DNA of 64,000 nt from contig CAJTGF010000003.1 of NCBI GenBank assembly GCA_910575585.1, forward strand, positions 79,027 to 143,026, in the 5' to 3' direction. The notes beneath the pieces were generated by a model, which was not told the DNA's origin, ran no database searches, and saw only the letters and a list, made by a program, of their open reading frames with translations. Source of the DNA: Clostridiaceae bacterium (GTDB taxonomy: Bacteria; Bacillota; Clostridia; Lachnospirales; Lachnospiraceae). A program made the position numbers and the translations under genes. Shown here one piece after another: positions 9,479 to 19,229 of this stretch (positions are counted from its first letter, which is position 1; every line of letters begins with the position of its first letter).

Positions 9479-11368
9479 ATGAAACATATTTATAGTTTTT
9501 TAAATGATTCTTTGGTAAGGGAATGGATCGCTCCAATTTTTACAGCAGTAGTCGGAGCGATGATTACTAAATTTCTTTTTGAACGCAAGAAGGAGCCAGC
9601 TGCCATAGCAGAGGAGGACGATGTAGAAAAGCCAGAAAAACTAAAATCATTTACATACCAGTTCAAAAAAATGGCTTGGAATAAATATTTCCGGATTGTT
9701 ATGGTAGCTTTGGTTGTATTTTTGGCGGCGCGTTTCTTCTTTAGAGAACCAGGGTCAAAATTTTCGGATAATGCTAGTGTCGTGCCAGAACCCACTACTC
9801 CTACAGAAAGCGAATCCGAATCCGAAACAGAACCTGAGATAAAAACATGGAAAGATGACAATGGAACCACGTTCATAGGAGAACAGCAAAATGGAAAGAT
9901 CGTAGGATACGGAGAAGCCCAATATGCTAATAAAGAATCTTATGAGGGTGAATTCAAGTCAGGGCTATGCGATGGATATGGAATTAAACATTTTGCAAAT
10001 GGAGACTGGTTTGAAGGGGATTTTATAGCGGGACAAATAGATGGTGACGGTATTTATCACTGGAAAAACGGTGATCAATATGATGGGAAATGGGCTGATG
10101 GAGTCAGAACAGGAAGAGGGATTTTTACACGCAAAGATGGAACCAAGGAAGCGCAAATTTGGATGGAAGATGTATTTGTCACAAATACTATAGGAGACAC
10201 CAGGCCCTGGGTTGATACAGACGGCACTATTTATGCAGGGGAGCAGATGGATGGAAAAATTAATGGGTATGGATATGTTGCCTATACCAATGGCGGGGTT
10301 TACCTGGGAGAATTAAAAGACGGGAAAAAACATGGAAAAGGGATTTTTTATTTCAAAAGTGGAGACTGGTATCGCGGGGAGTGGGTGGAGGATAATCGGG
10401 AAGGAAACGGAATTTACTATTTTAGCAGTAACGGAGGCTGGTATCAGGGAGAGTTTTTAGGCGCGGACAGACATGGAAAAGGCACCTATTACGCTTCTAA
10501 TGGTTTTCGCTATGAAGGAGAATGGAAAGACAACATGTATTTTGGCGAAGGGATATGCTGGTATTCTCCAGAGGATGAGCAGGGACGCTGGTTCTTTGAG
10601 GGCGAATGGGATGAGGACTCTCAAAATGGAGTGATGTACTACCGGGACGGGACATGTAAAATGGGGCGTTTTCAAGATGGAGAGTTGCTTCAGGCTACCG
10701 GACAAATGAATGGTATTGCGGATCAGCCGGATGTTATTACCTGGGAGGATGAAAATGGAAACAGATATACAGGTCAACAGGAAAACGGAGTGTTAGTTGG
10801 AGAAGGGATCTGTGTCCGTCATGGAAATGAACTTTATATTGGCGAAGTTAAGGATGGTAAACCAGACGGAATGGGAACAGAATACTATAACGATGGGGAT
10901 TACTATGTCGGAGAGTTTGTAAAAGGAAAAAGAAATGGAAATGGAGTTTATTACTATAGCGATGGTGGAACGGTAAAAAATTGGTTCCAAGGTGAATGGG
11001 CTGACGGAAATCGCAATGGCAATTGTTCAGGACACTTTCATGAAAATGGCAGTTTTAATATAGGCGAATTTAAAGAAGGCTTTATGAGTGGAAAGGGAAC
11101 CTGTTATTATAAAAATGGCTTTTATTACGGGGACTGGAAGAAGGGAAACAGAACGGGAATAGGCTTTTTCCAGAAAAATAATGGCAGCTGCTATGTAGGC
11201 GGGTATCTGGAAGGCAAGATGACCGGAGATGGCGTCATGTATTATTTAAATGGTTCCCGTTATGAGGGGGAATGGAAGGATGATAAATATCATGGTGTCG
11301 GTATTCTCTATGACGAGGAAGGGAATGAGCAATATGGCCGATGGATCGATGGCGCGTATCAGAAATAG
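9479..11368 (+). CDS. Membrane-anchored MORN-repeat protein
   Basis: The protein has 629 residues. Two hydrophobic segments lie near the N-terminus (about residues 14-34 and 70-90), the second followed by a Ser/Thr/Glu/Pro linker (TPTESESESETEPE). The rest is MORN repeats of the form Y-x-G-E-W/F-x-x-G-x-x-x-G-x-G. The repeats group into three larger modules starting near residues 121, 243 and 419, each opening with W-x-D-x-x-G-x-x-(F/Y)-x-G-x-Q. MORN repeats act as scaffolds and sometimes bind lipid or protein; no enzyme domain is visible. I chose the ATG at 9479 because AGAAGGGGG precedes it; an in-frame ATG at 9455 has no ribosome site. Neighbours are broken accessory genes, so context gives no role. 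Confidence 0.8.
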   Translation: MKHIYSFLNDSLVREWIAPIFTAVVGAMITKFLFERKKEPAAIAEEDDVEKPEKLKSFTYQFKKMAWNKYFRIVMVALVVFLAARFFFREPGSKFSDNASVVPEPTTPTESESESETEPEIKTWKDDNGTTFIGEQQNGKIVGYGEAQYANKESYEGEFKSGLCDGYGIKHFANGDWFEGDFIAGQIDGDGIYHWKNGDQYDGKWADGVRTGRGIFTRKDGTKEAQIWMEDVFVTNTIGDTRPWVDTDGTIYAGEQMDGKINGYGYVAYTNGGVYLGELKDGKKHGKGIFYFKSGDWYRGEWVEDNREGNGIYYFSSNGGWYQGEFLGADRHGKGTYYASNGFRYEGEWKDNMYFGEGICWYSPEDEQGRWFFEGEWDEDSQNGVMYYRDGTCKMGRFQDGELLQATGQMNGIADQPDVITWEDENGNRYTGQQENGVLVGEGICVRHGNELYIGEVKDGKPDGMGTEYYNDGDYYVGEFVKGKRNGNGVYYYSDGGTVKNWFQGEWADGNRNGNCSGHFHENGSFNIGEFKEGFMSGKGTCYYKNGFYYGDWKKGNRTGIGFFQKNNGSCYVGGYLEGKMTGDGVMYYLNGSRYEGEWKDDKYHGVGILYDEEGNEQYGRWIDGAYQK

Positions 11369-11448
11369 CCTATCTTTTTATCCATAATATGCTATGCTTT
11401 ATAACAGAGAGCGTTTCGTAACGGAAAAGCACATCCGGAGGTACTGCC

Positions 11449-12995
11449 ATGGCAAGGACAGTGGGAATGGGAATTCAAAATTTTGCGAAATTAATAGAAA
11501 ACCGCTATTTTTATGTCGATAAAACGGATTTTATCAGAGAGTGGTGGGAAAGCGGGGATGATGTGACATTGCTCACCCGTCCCCGCCGTTTTGGAAAAAC
11601 TCTGAATATGAATATGCTGGAGCGTTTTTTTTCCATCGAATACGCAGGGCGGGGAGAAGTATTTGAGGAGCTGTCCATATGGGAAAAGGAGGCATATCGT
11701 AGACTTCAGGGTACTTATCCGGTGATCATGCTAAGCTTTGCCAGCGTAAAGGAGACAACCTTTGAAAATGCCAGAAAAAAGCTGTGTCACATTATCACAG
11801 AGTTGTACAATCGGTATGATCATCTGCTGGATAGGAAACTTCTGAATGAGAAGGAAATGAAATTTTACCAGAATGTTTCCGCTGATATGGAAGACTATAC
11901 AGCTACGGAATCTCTGAAGGTCATGTCGGGATTTTTGGAGAGGTATTATGGAAAAAGGGTGATCATCCTTCTGGATGAATATGATACACCTATGCAGGAA
12001 GCGTATGTTTATGGGTACTGGGAGCAGCTGGCGGCGTTTACCAGAAGTCTATTTAACGCCACATTTAAAACGAATCCATACCTGGAGCGGGCGGTTATGA
12101 CAGGTATCACCAGGGTGAGCCGGGAGTCCATGTTCTCGGACCTGAACAATCTGGATGTGGTAACGGTTACTTCCGAAAAATACGCGGAATGTTTTGGCTT
12201 TGGGGAGGCCGAGGTGTGGGAGGCGCTGAAAGAGTATGGGCTGTATCATACAAGACAGAAGGTAAAAGACTGGTATGACGGCTTTACTTTTGGGACTTTT
12301 AGGGATATTTACAATCCGTGGTCTATTCTGAATTATATAAGAACAGGAAAGCTTTCTGCCTACTGGGCAAATACCAGCAGCAACAGTCTGGCAAATAAGT
12401 TGATCCGTGAAGGCAGTTCGGAGATAAAGATATCCATGGAACAGCTTTTAAAGGGAGGAACTATATACAGAGAGATTGATGAACAGGTTGTGTTCGATCA
12501 GCTGGAGACCGATGAAAATGCTGTCTGGAGCCTGTTTTTGGCCAGCGGATATTTGAAAACGAAAAGCTATGTGATGAATGAGGAGACAGGGGAAGACCTG
12601 TACGAGTTGGCACTTACCAACAAGGAAGTACAGATCATGTTCAGGAAGATGATCAAAAAATGGTTTTCTGGTACAGGGGCAGTTTATAACGGCTTTATTA
12701 AGGCGTTGCTTCGGAATGATGTAAAGTCCATGAACGCCTACATGAACCGAGTGGCTTTGGAAGATATGATGTGATGATGGAGCCAAAGAATGGGACAGAT
12801 AACGCTGTGATTATGGAGTTTAAGGTGAGGGATCCAGGGGAAGAAAATTCTTTGGAGGATACAGCGGATGCGGCTTTAAAGCAGATAGAGGAGAAGCGAT
12901 ACGAAGCAGCTCTGGAAAGCAGAGGGATTGGGTCTGGGCGGATCCAGAAATATGGTTTTGCTTTTGAGGGCAAAAAAGTTATGATAAAAAGATAG
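11449..12995 (+). pseudogene. AAA-ATPase / PD-(D/E)XK nuclease-like gene with an internal deletion and frameshift
   Basis: The first frame (to 12774) encodes an AAA-ATPase_like domain: the P-loop is shifted to LTRPRRFGKTLNMNM and a Walker B-like LLDEYDTP follows. The second frame (to 12995) encodes the C-terminal PD-(D/E)XK part, with [12 protein letters not shown]. In the complete family, as I know it, about 50-55 residues lie between NRVALE and [12 protein letters not shown]. Here the sequence jumps from the first directly to the second near 12760, changes frame, and hits TGA. The family is abundant and multi-copy in gut Firmicutes and Bacteroidetes, with unknown role. The product is probably a truncated protein lacking the nuclease domain. 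Confidence 0.8.
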
Positions 12996-13017
12996 TTGAT
13001 TTCTAAAAAATTTGTGG

Positions 13018-13614
13018 TAAACTAAATAAAGACAGAAATTTTTCCAGACAAAGCTCCTGGACAGACTGTCTAATAAGGGGAAAGATGAACCAGGGAGACC
13101 AGCCAGCGCAAATACGTTTGCAGAAGCGGGAAAGATCCCACGTTATCGCAACCCGGAATATCAGGAAACGAGAAAAGAAGGTAGTAAGATCGAAAAGAAA
13201 AAGCATACAGGAAGGAGTGAAACAGGATGGAAGGCCGAAGTTGTAAGAGAGAAGCAGGATCAGCTTATCATGAACGCGCACCAGTGAGGGCGAGGCGGCC
13301 AAAAGCCTGCCGTCTTGTTGGCGCTGCCTTTTTTGCGGGAACCATAGACGGTTTTACCAAGATTAGACTGACGGATCATCTCTAAGAAGACTTGGGGGAT
13401 TTTGATCCGCCGGGGGCTTATGGAGTTGCCGTTTTGCGTCTGCGTTTGTGATAGCCATTTTCCGACCAGGATCGGAGATGGCTTTTTTGCGTTATGTGAT
13501 CCTGTCTTTTACTGGCCGCAAAGGGATAAGACAGGCGCCCTTTAGCCGGATATGATCTGGCCAAAAGACGCCGTGATGCTTAGCAGCGTACTGGTAACAT
13601 GGAAGGAGGACTAC
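13018..13614 (+). promoter_or_regulatory. Long mgtE leader with terminator-like hairpins and a small basic ORF
   Basis: About 600 bp separate the previous gene from mgtE. A 53-codon open frame at 13085-13246 follows AAGGGGAAAG and encodes a very basic peptide (RNIRKREKKVVRSKRKSIQE). Downstream are an imperfect GC stem ending in T6 at about 13328, then a clear terminator-like hairpin (AGCCATTTTCCGA / TCGGAGATGGCT followed by T6) at about 13450-13488. A further inverted repeat, CCTGTCTT / AAGACAGG, lies at about 13502-13537. A terminator in front of a magnesium transporter gene suggests attenuation by a metal-sensing leader. I could not match the M-box consensus. Confidence 0.45.
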
Positions 13615-14964
13615 ATGAGAGAGAAGCAGATGAGGGAGATGATGGGGTTAGCAGATGCCAAAGACTTTCGCAGGTTAAAGGAGGCTTTGGGGCAGATGCA
13701 GGAGGCGGATATTGCGGCTTTTATGGAGGAACTTGACGGGGAGCATATTATTGTGGTGTTTCGGATGCTCCCTAAGGAGACGGCGACGGAGGTGTTTGCC
13801 TTTCTGCCGGTGGAGACTCAGCAGCATATTATCGGGAGCATCACGGACGCGGAGCTTGAGCGGGTTATTGAGGAGCTGTTTGTGGATGACGCCGTGGACA
13901 TGCTGGAGGAACTGCCGGCCAATGTGGTGAAAAGAGTCCTTGAAAATGCCCATCCGGATACCAGGAAACTAATCAATCAATTTTTGCAGTACCCGGACAA
14001 CAGCGCCGGGAGCATTATGACGGCAGAGTACGTGGGGCTTAGAAAATCCATGACCGTGGAGGAGGCATTTGCCTATATCCGGACTTACGGGGTGGATAAG
14101 GAGACCATTTATACTTGCTACGTTATGGACCATAAGCGGACCCTGGAGGGTGTGGTGACGGTGAAAGATCTGCTGATGAACCCTTACGGGGCCAGGGTGG
14201 AAGAGATCATGGACCCTCATGTGATAAAGGCTGTGACTACGGAGGATCAGGAGACGGTGGCGGAGACCTTTCACAGGTACGACCTTTTAAGCCTTCCGGT
14301 GGTGGATCAGGAGGAGCGGCTGGTGGGGATTGTGACGGTTGACGATATCGTGGATGTTATGGAGCAGGAGGCTACGGAGGATTTTGAGAAAATGGCGGCC
14401 ATGACTCCCAGCGAAAAGCCCTATCTGAAGACCAGTGTGTTTTCCCTTGCCAGAAACCGGATCCTGTGGCTTATGATCCTTATGGTCAGCAGCATGATCA
14501 CAGGGGGAATCCTTGGAAAATATGAAAACGCGTTTGCAATGATCCCTCTTTTGGTGACATTTATCCCCATGCTGACAGACACGGGCGGCAATGCGGGGAG
14601 CCAGAGCAGCACGCTTGTTATCCGGGGCATGGCGGTGGGAGAGATCCAGCCCGGGGATATTTTCCGGGTGTTTTGGAAGGAGCTTCGGGTGGGGATGCTG
14701 GTGGGCGTGATCCTGGGGGCTGTGAATTATGTCCAGCTGATGATCCGGTTTCCGGGCAATGAGACGGTGTGCCTTACGGTGGTAGTCAGCCTGGTCCTTA
14801 CGGTGATCCTGGCTAAGACTGTGGGAAGCATCCTGCCTATGGCCGCAAGGTTTTTGAAGCTTGACCCGGCGATCATGGCGGCGCCGCTGATTACCACGAT
14901 CGTGGACGGGTTCAGCCTGGTGATCTATTTTCAGATAGCATGCAGGATGCTGAAATTAGGATGA
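13615..14964 (+). CDS. mgtE: Magnesium transporter MgtE
   Basis: MgtE is a magnesium-gated Mg2+ channel of the cytoplasmic membrane. The 449-residue protein has the expected order: an N-terminal helical superhelix domain (to about 135), a CBS pair (about 140-265, with GVVTVKDLLMNP and GIVTVDDIVDVMEQEATEDF), a plug helix, and five membrane segments. The pore-region segment TDTGGNAGSQSSTLVIRG is the family signature. I chose ATG 13615 because GGAAGGAGGACTAC precedes it; earlier in-frame starts add non-conserved residues. Regulation by the long upstream leader is likely. Confidence 0.95.
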   Translation: MREKQMREMMGLADAKDFRRLKEALGQMQEADIAAFMEELDGEHIIVVFRMLPKETATEVFAFLPVETQQHIIGSITDAELERVIEELFVDDAVDMLEELPANVVKRVLENAHPDTRKLINQFLQYPDNSAGSIMTAEYVGLRKSMTVEEAFAYIRTYGVDKETIYTCYVMDHKRTLEGVVTVKDLLMNPYGARVEEIMDPHVIKAVTTEDQETVAETFHRYDLLSLPVVDQEERLVGIVTVDDIVDVMEQEATEDFEKMAAMTPSEKPYLKTSVFSLARNRILWLMILMVSSMITGGILGKYENAFAMIPLLVTFIPMLTDTGGNAGSQSSTLVIRGMAVGEIQPGDIFRVFWKELRVGMLVGVILGAVNYVQLMIRFPGNETVCLTVVVSLVLTVILAKTVGSILPMAARFLKLDPAIMAAPLITTIVDGFSLVIYFQIACRMLKLG

Positions 14965-15009
14965 CCCCAAAAGGGAGAAATATCATAAAAATGTATGAGG
15001 AGGAAGCAT

Positions 15010-15621
15010 ATGGAATTTAATGTTGAGTTGCTGCGGTGGACAAGGAGACCGAAAACGTATCAGATCGAAAACAATAAGATCGAGATCGTGACGATGCCCC
15101 ACACCGATCTTTGGCAGAGGACCTACTATCATTTTAGGAATGACAACGCCCCTGTGCTGCAGATGGAGACGGAGGAAAAGTTCTTTTCCTTTGTTGTAAA
15201 GTCGGATTTTACCGAAAGCCGGCGGCGTTTTGACCAGTGCGGGATCGTCATGTACCTTGACAGTGAAAACTGGCTGAAAGCGTCGGTGGAGTATGAAAAT
15301 GAATCGTTCCAGCACCTTGGCAGCGTGGTCACCAATCATGGGTATTCCGATTGGGCCACAACAGCCATTGACACAAAGGAGAAGATCATGTGGTATCGGT
15401 TCAGCCGCCGGGAGGACGATTACTGTATCGAATGTTCCAGGGACGGAGCCGAATTTCGGCAGATGCGGATCTGCCATATGCTGGAAGGAGCCGGGAAAAT
15501 AAGCTTTGGGATCTATGCCTGCAGCCCGGAAGACTCGTCGTTTAAAGCCGTGTTTTCTCATTTGGAACTGACAGAATGCAGATGGCAGGCCCATGACGGG
15601 CAGGCGCCTGATGAGGTGTGA
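15010..15621 (+). CDS. DUF1349 family protein
   Basis: The 203-residue protein fits the DUF1349 / regulation-of-enolase-1 family, a concanavalin-like beta-sandwich. Supporting features are an early W-x-R-x-P, the segment DQCGIVMYLDSENWLKASVE, the VVTNHGYSDW motif, and a C-terminal FGIYACSPEDSSFKAVFSHL strand pair. Members are single-domain cytoplasmic proteins, possibly sugar-related, without an assigned reaction. I use ATG 15010, which has GAGGAGGAAG upstream; an in-frame ATG at 14995 lies within that region. It is 45 bp after mgtE and may be co-transcribed. Confidence 0.8.
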   Translation: MEFNVELLRWTRRPKTYQIENNKIEIVTMPHTDLWQRTYYHFRNDNAPVLQMETEEKFFSFVVKSDFTESRRRFDQCGIVMYLDSENWLKASVEYENESFQHLGSVVTNHGYSDWATTAIDTKEKIMWYRFSRREDDYCIECSRDGAEFRQMRICHMLEGAGKISFGIYACSPEDSSFKAVFSHLELTECRWQAHDGQAPDEV

Positions 15622-15788
15622 CGGCGGCGTTTAATGTTTATCGTAAATGGGGATAGTGGCGGTATGGAGATGCAGGGAGTTCGTCCAATGGAATGGATGG
15701 ACTCCTTATTTGCGAATTGAAGAAAAAAGGGTATTGTGGTATGATAATAGCTAAGAAAAACAAAGGCTAAGCAACTGCGGAGGTCGAT

Positions 15789-17303
15789 ATGGCAGCGGGA
15801 ACGACTACGATTGGATTTGAAGAGAAGTTATGGCAGGCGGCAGATAAACTCCGCTCTAACATGGATGCGGCAGAATATAAGCATGTAGTGTTAGGACTCA
15901 TATTTTTGAAATATGTATCCGATTCTTTTGAGGAAAAGTATCAAAGTTTGCTGGAGGAAGGATATGGTGATGAAGAGGACAGAGATGAATATTTGGCGGA
16001 TAATATTTTCTGGGTTCCCAGAGAATCAAGATGGTCAGAGATTCAAAAATATGCTGCCAATGCGGACATAGGCAGTGTGATCGATCACGCGATGGAAACA
16101 ATAGAAAATGAAAACACTTCATTGAAAGGCGTTTTAACAAAGAATTATTCAAGAGCAGAGCTTGATAAAACACGCTTGGGTGAATTGATAACGTTGTTTA
16201 CCAATATAGAAGTAGGTTCAACGGCAGCACAGGAGAGAGATGTCTTAGGGCGTGTATATGAATATTTTTTGAGTAAGTTTGCAAGTGCGGAAGGTAAGCT
16301 GGGGGGAGAGTTTTATACCCCGTCTTGTATTGTAAGAACGTTGGTGGAGATGATCGAGCCTTTTGAAGGACAGATTTACGATCCGGCGTGTGGGAGCGGC
16401 GGTATGTTTTGCCAGTCAGCCCGATTTGTAAGGGAGCACCAGGGCAATGTCAGGGATATCTCCATTTTTGGTCAGGAAAGCAACCCAACAACATGGAAAT
16501 TGGCAAAGATGAATTTGGCAATCCGTCAGTTAGAGGCCAATCTAGGAACACATAATGCGGATTCGTTTCACGACGACCAGCACAAGACTCTAAAAGCAAA
16601 TTATATTTTGGCAAATCCGCCATTTAATGTATCAGATTGGGGAGGCGAACGGCTGCAAAATGATATTCGATGGAAATATGGGATCCCGCCAGTGGGCAAT
16701 GCTAATTTTGCATGGCTGCAGCATATGATCCACCATTTAAGTCCGGCAGAAGGAGTATGCGGCACGGTACTAGCTAATGGTTCCTTAAGTTCCAATACAT
16801 CCAATGAGGGAAACATCAGAAAAAATATGATAATAGGCGATGTTGTTGAATGCATTGTGGCAATGCCAAGCCAGCTGTTTTATTCTACCGGGATTCCGGT
16901 ATCACTTTGGGTCATGAGGAAAGGAAAGACCGAGCAAACCAGAAATAAAGTGCTTTTCATAGATGCAAGGAAATTGGGGCATATGATAGATCGAAAGGTT
17001 CGGGAACTATCGGAGGGGGATATTAGAAAGATTGCGGATACATACCAAAATTGGAGACAGGGAAAAGAGTATGAAGATGTCCGGGGATTTTGTAAAGAAG
17101 CAACGTTAGAGGAAATAGGCGGACAAGATTACATTTTAACTCCTGGCAGGTATGTAGGAATAGAAGAACAGGTAGATGAGGGAGAACCCTTCGAGGAAAA
17201 AATGCAAAAGTTAACGTCGGAGTTGTCAAAAATGTTTGTTAAATCTCGGGAACTGGAAGAAGAGATACGAAGAAAATTGGGGGCGATTGGGTATGAAATT
17301 TAG
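15789..17303 (+). CDS. hsdM: Type I restriction-modification methyltransferase subunit HsdM
   Basis: HsdM transfers methyl groups from S-adenosylmethionine to adenine in the site chosen by HsdS. The 504 residues include the N-terminal HsdM helical domain ([20 protein letters not shown]), the SAM-binding motif DPACGSGGM, and the catalytic NPPF motif in [14 protein letters not shown]. Length and motifs are complete, so this subunit should be functional if paired with a working HsdS. It begins an hsd locus whose later members are damaged. The start has GGAGG 7 bp upstream. Confidence 0.96.
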   Translation: MAAGTTTIGFEEKLWQAADKLRSNMDAAEYKHVVLGLIFLKYVSDSFEEKYQSLLEEGYGDEEDRDEYLADNIFWVPRESRWSEIQKYAANADIGSVIDHAMETIENENTSLKGVLTKNYSRAELDKTRLGELITLFTNIEVGSTAAQERDVLGRVYEYFLSKFASAEGKLGGEFYTPSCIVRTLVEMIEPFEGQIYDPACGSGGMFCQSARFVREHQGNVRDISIFGQESNPTTWKLAKMNLAIRQLEANLGTHNADSFHDDQHKTLKANYILANPPFNVSDWGGERLQNDIRWKYGIPPVGNANFAWLQHMIHHLSPAEGVCGTVLANGSLSSNTSNEGNIRKNMIIGDVVECIVAMPSQLFYSTGIPVSLWVMRKGKTEQTRNKVLFIDARKLGHMIDRKVRELSEGDIRKIADTYQNWRQGKEYEDVRGFCKEATLEEIGGQDYILTPGRYVGIEEQVDEGEPFEEKMQKLTSELSKMFVKSRELEEEIRRKLGAIGYEI

Positions 17304-17465
17304 ATATATCTGATGTTCTTGGGCAACTACTGTAGTCAATGCCAATAGAGCAAGTACAGCAGCTCTTGGTGCATCAAAGAATCGGCACCACCATGCACGA
17401 TGCCATGGTGAAACAGCAGAATATGGTTTTGGTATATTAAAAAATATCGATAGGATGATGATAAA

Positions 17466-17573
17466 ATGGCATTGCTGAAAGAATTAACGATAGATGGAAA
17501 GGGTTCCTATGGTATTGGAGCGTCTGCTGTTGAAAAAAGAGATGACCTATATACCTATGATCAAATTGAATAA
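17466..17573 (+). pseudogene. Possible N-terminal stub of an additional hsdS
   Basis: A 35-codon frame encodes MALLKELTIDGKGSYGIGAS followed by AVEKRDDLYTYDQIE and a stop. The pattern GSYGIGASAV...LYTY resembles an N-terminal stretch of some HsdS specificity subunits, where it is followed by LRITDI. Here it breaks off at that point. Its place right after hsdM, where hsdS is expected, supports the reading. The match is from memory of the family and could be wrong. Confidence 0.4.
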
Positions 17574-17636
17574 TCATATAAGCGATAATTTGGCATCCCT
17601 TTTCATGCGATTCGTATAGACAATCTTATACATAGA

Positions 17637-17834
17637 TTACTCCCCCAGCATGGAGGCAGCGGCATCTTGCGCATTATCAAATGGACCATTGAGATTTCTT
17701 CGGAAGCGGGTATCATAAACAGCCTCCTGGAGTTGATAGGGGATTGCTGTTGATGTATCTAGCCCCAAACTGGAAAATAAAGTATCGGCCTGTTTTTTAA
17801 TTGTATCATCAATACGTATTTGTAATGTAGTCAT
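17637..17834 (-). CDS. Orphan RelB/DinJ-type antitoxin, possibly shortened
   Basis: The 65-residue protein starts MTTLQIRIDDTIKKQADTLF and continues SSLGLDTSTAI, the ribbon-helix-helix part of RelB/DinJ antitoxins. After TAI, full-length relatives usually have about 15-20 more residues (RxFLxQAI...) before the IPxxL segment; here IPYQLQEAV follows at once, which suggests a small internal deletion. No toxin gene lies next to it on either side. It sits on the opposite strand within a wrecked restriction locus. A ribosome site (AGAGGTGCAT) precedes the ATG. Confidence 0.6.
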   Translation of the reverse strand: MTTLQIRIDDTIKKQADTLFSSLGLDTSTAIPYQLQEAVYDTRFRRNLNGPFDNAQDAAASMLGE

Positions 17835-18044
17835 AATGCACCTCTAGTATATTTGTATTGTAATTGTATCATAGTAGTAGTATAAAGACAATGATAATTT
17901 TACGTTTTAAAATTCGACAAGATGACAGACAAATGATTTCCTTTCAGGCAGGATAAAATCGCATTCGGTATCCTACATATCAGATTAGTTTTCATATATT
18001 ATCGGCACTTAATTGCTTAACTTTTAACAGGAGTGAAATTGTAT

Positions 18045-18488
18045 ATGACAGAAAAGCAAAAAAATGATTTTTTTTATGTTTGTTCTTTAATTGAATATAT
18101 TGCACGTCAAACACAGAATAAGCGCGGTACTATTGTTAAATTAATCGGTAGGGAAGGGATTGATAAGCAACTATATGATGCAGAAGTAAATCATTGCTTA
18201 TCATTTGAACAAGTAAGTGATGAATTGATTGAGCAGTATAAAATTTCAAAAGGCGATTTTGATACAATTACCGAATGCAAATATACGATTCCCAGCTTTT
18301 TGGATATCGGAAAGTTGTATTGTATTATGATTGAAGATTGTGCAGAAGAGGGAAAAGAGGTTGACGAATTGATTAATATTTTTTCTTCCTTTATCAGTGA
18401 TAAAATATCTGATTTTCAGACGGATATTTATTATCAGAATCCAAGTTATCTGGAATGTTCTTATCGGGCAGGTTGTTTATTGGACTAA
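18045..18488 (+). CDS. Small protein of unknown function (DUF3791-like N-terminus)
   Basis: The 147-residue, acidic, soluble protein starts MTEKQKNDFFYVCSLIEYIA and contains VNHCLSFEQVSDELIEQY. The N-terminal part resembles the small DUF3791 proteins seen next to DUF3990 genes in Clostridia; this link is weak. There is no signal peptide or membrane segment. I prefer ATG 18045, with CAGGAG 11 bp upstream; a GTG at 18033 overlaps that site. The AT content matches the surrounding accessory genes rather than the wider window. Confidence 0.5.
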   Translation: MTEKQKNDFFYVCSLIEYIARQTQNKRGTIVKLIGREGIDKQLYDAEVNHCLSFEQVSDELIEQYKISKGDFDTITECKYTIPSFLDIGKLYCIMIEDCAEEGKEVDELINIFSSFISDKISDFQTDIYYQNPSYLECSYRAGCLLD

Positions 18489-18593
18489 GAAATTATATAT
18501 ATATGGTGCCTAGAAGCATTTTCTCCTATCAACGGCAGGAGGATATTTAAGAGCAGCCGTTTCATAGTTGTTCTTCAGAGAAGGAGAACGACT

Positions 18594-19229
18594 ATGGAAC
18601 AAAAGCTAATTAGCAATATTATGCAAGGAATGCTTAGATTTTTGAATAATTCGCAGCTTATTCAACTCCAGATAGTATTAGAGAACGAAATGACTTGGGT
18701 GGATTTTTCGGGGGAGCAGAAACCAGTAGAAATGGTTGAAGATAATAATGAAAAATTGACTGAAGCTTTTCTTTTCTATAAACGGGTAGAGGGATGTTCA
18801 GAAAAATCATTGAAGTATTATAGAGCGACGATTGAGGCAATGTTAAGAACTATACAGAAAAGAGTACAGGAAATTAATACAGATGATCTTCGTGACTATT
18901 TGACGAAATACCAGAACGAGAAAAATGCAAGCCGTGTTACTATAGACAATATTCGAAGAATTTTATCCAGTTATTTTTCATGGCTTGAGGATGAGGATTA
19001 TATTTTGAAAATCCCTGTTCGCAGGATACATAAAGTCAAGTCAGCAAATACTGTTAAAGAAACATACACTGATGAAGCACTGGAAAAAATGCGTGATAAT
19101 TGTGAAAATCTCCGTGATTTAGCCTTGATTAACATATTGGCATCAACAGGGATGTGAGTTGGGGAGTTAGTGCTTCTTAATCGGGAAGATATCAATTTTA
19201 ATGAGAGGGAATGCATTATTTTTGGTAAA
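18594..19229 (+). pseudogene. Tyrosine recombinase truncated by a stop codon and a deletion
   Basis: The frame encodes the SAM-like N-terminal core-binding domain (YKRVEGCSEKSLKYYRATIE) and the start of the catalytic domain, ending LINILASTGM-stop. In tyrosine recombinases this continues STGMRVGELV with the first catalytic arginine; here TGA at 19155 stands where CGA/AGA is expected and the same frame goes on VGELVLLNREDINFNERECI before breaking at about 19229. The remaining catalytic residues (HxxR, H/W, Tyr) are absent, replaced by the hsdS start region. Recombinases of this type next to hsdS often invert hsdS segments. A functional enzyme cannot be made from this gene. Confidence 0.85.

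Noticed and set aside
9490-10990. Antisense open frames opposite the MORN protein.
   Set aside because: They lack ribosome sites, and the sense protein has clear repeats. The opposite frames are by-products of repeat composition.
13240-13490. M-box (magnesium) riboswitch before mgtE.
   Set aside because: I tried to place the conserved M-box elements and could not. Only the terminator-like hairpins are firm.
15676-15705. Terminator after the DUF1349 gene (GGAGTTCGTCCA / TGGACTCC).
   Set aside because: The pairing is broken by a 3-nt bulge and only a short TTATTT follows. Not firm enough to list.
17304-17465. Coding remnants directly after hsdM.
   Set aside because: I found no open frame of useful length or recognisable peptide here beyond the stub listed at 17466.
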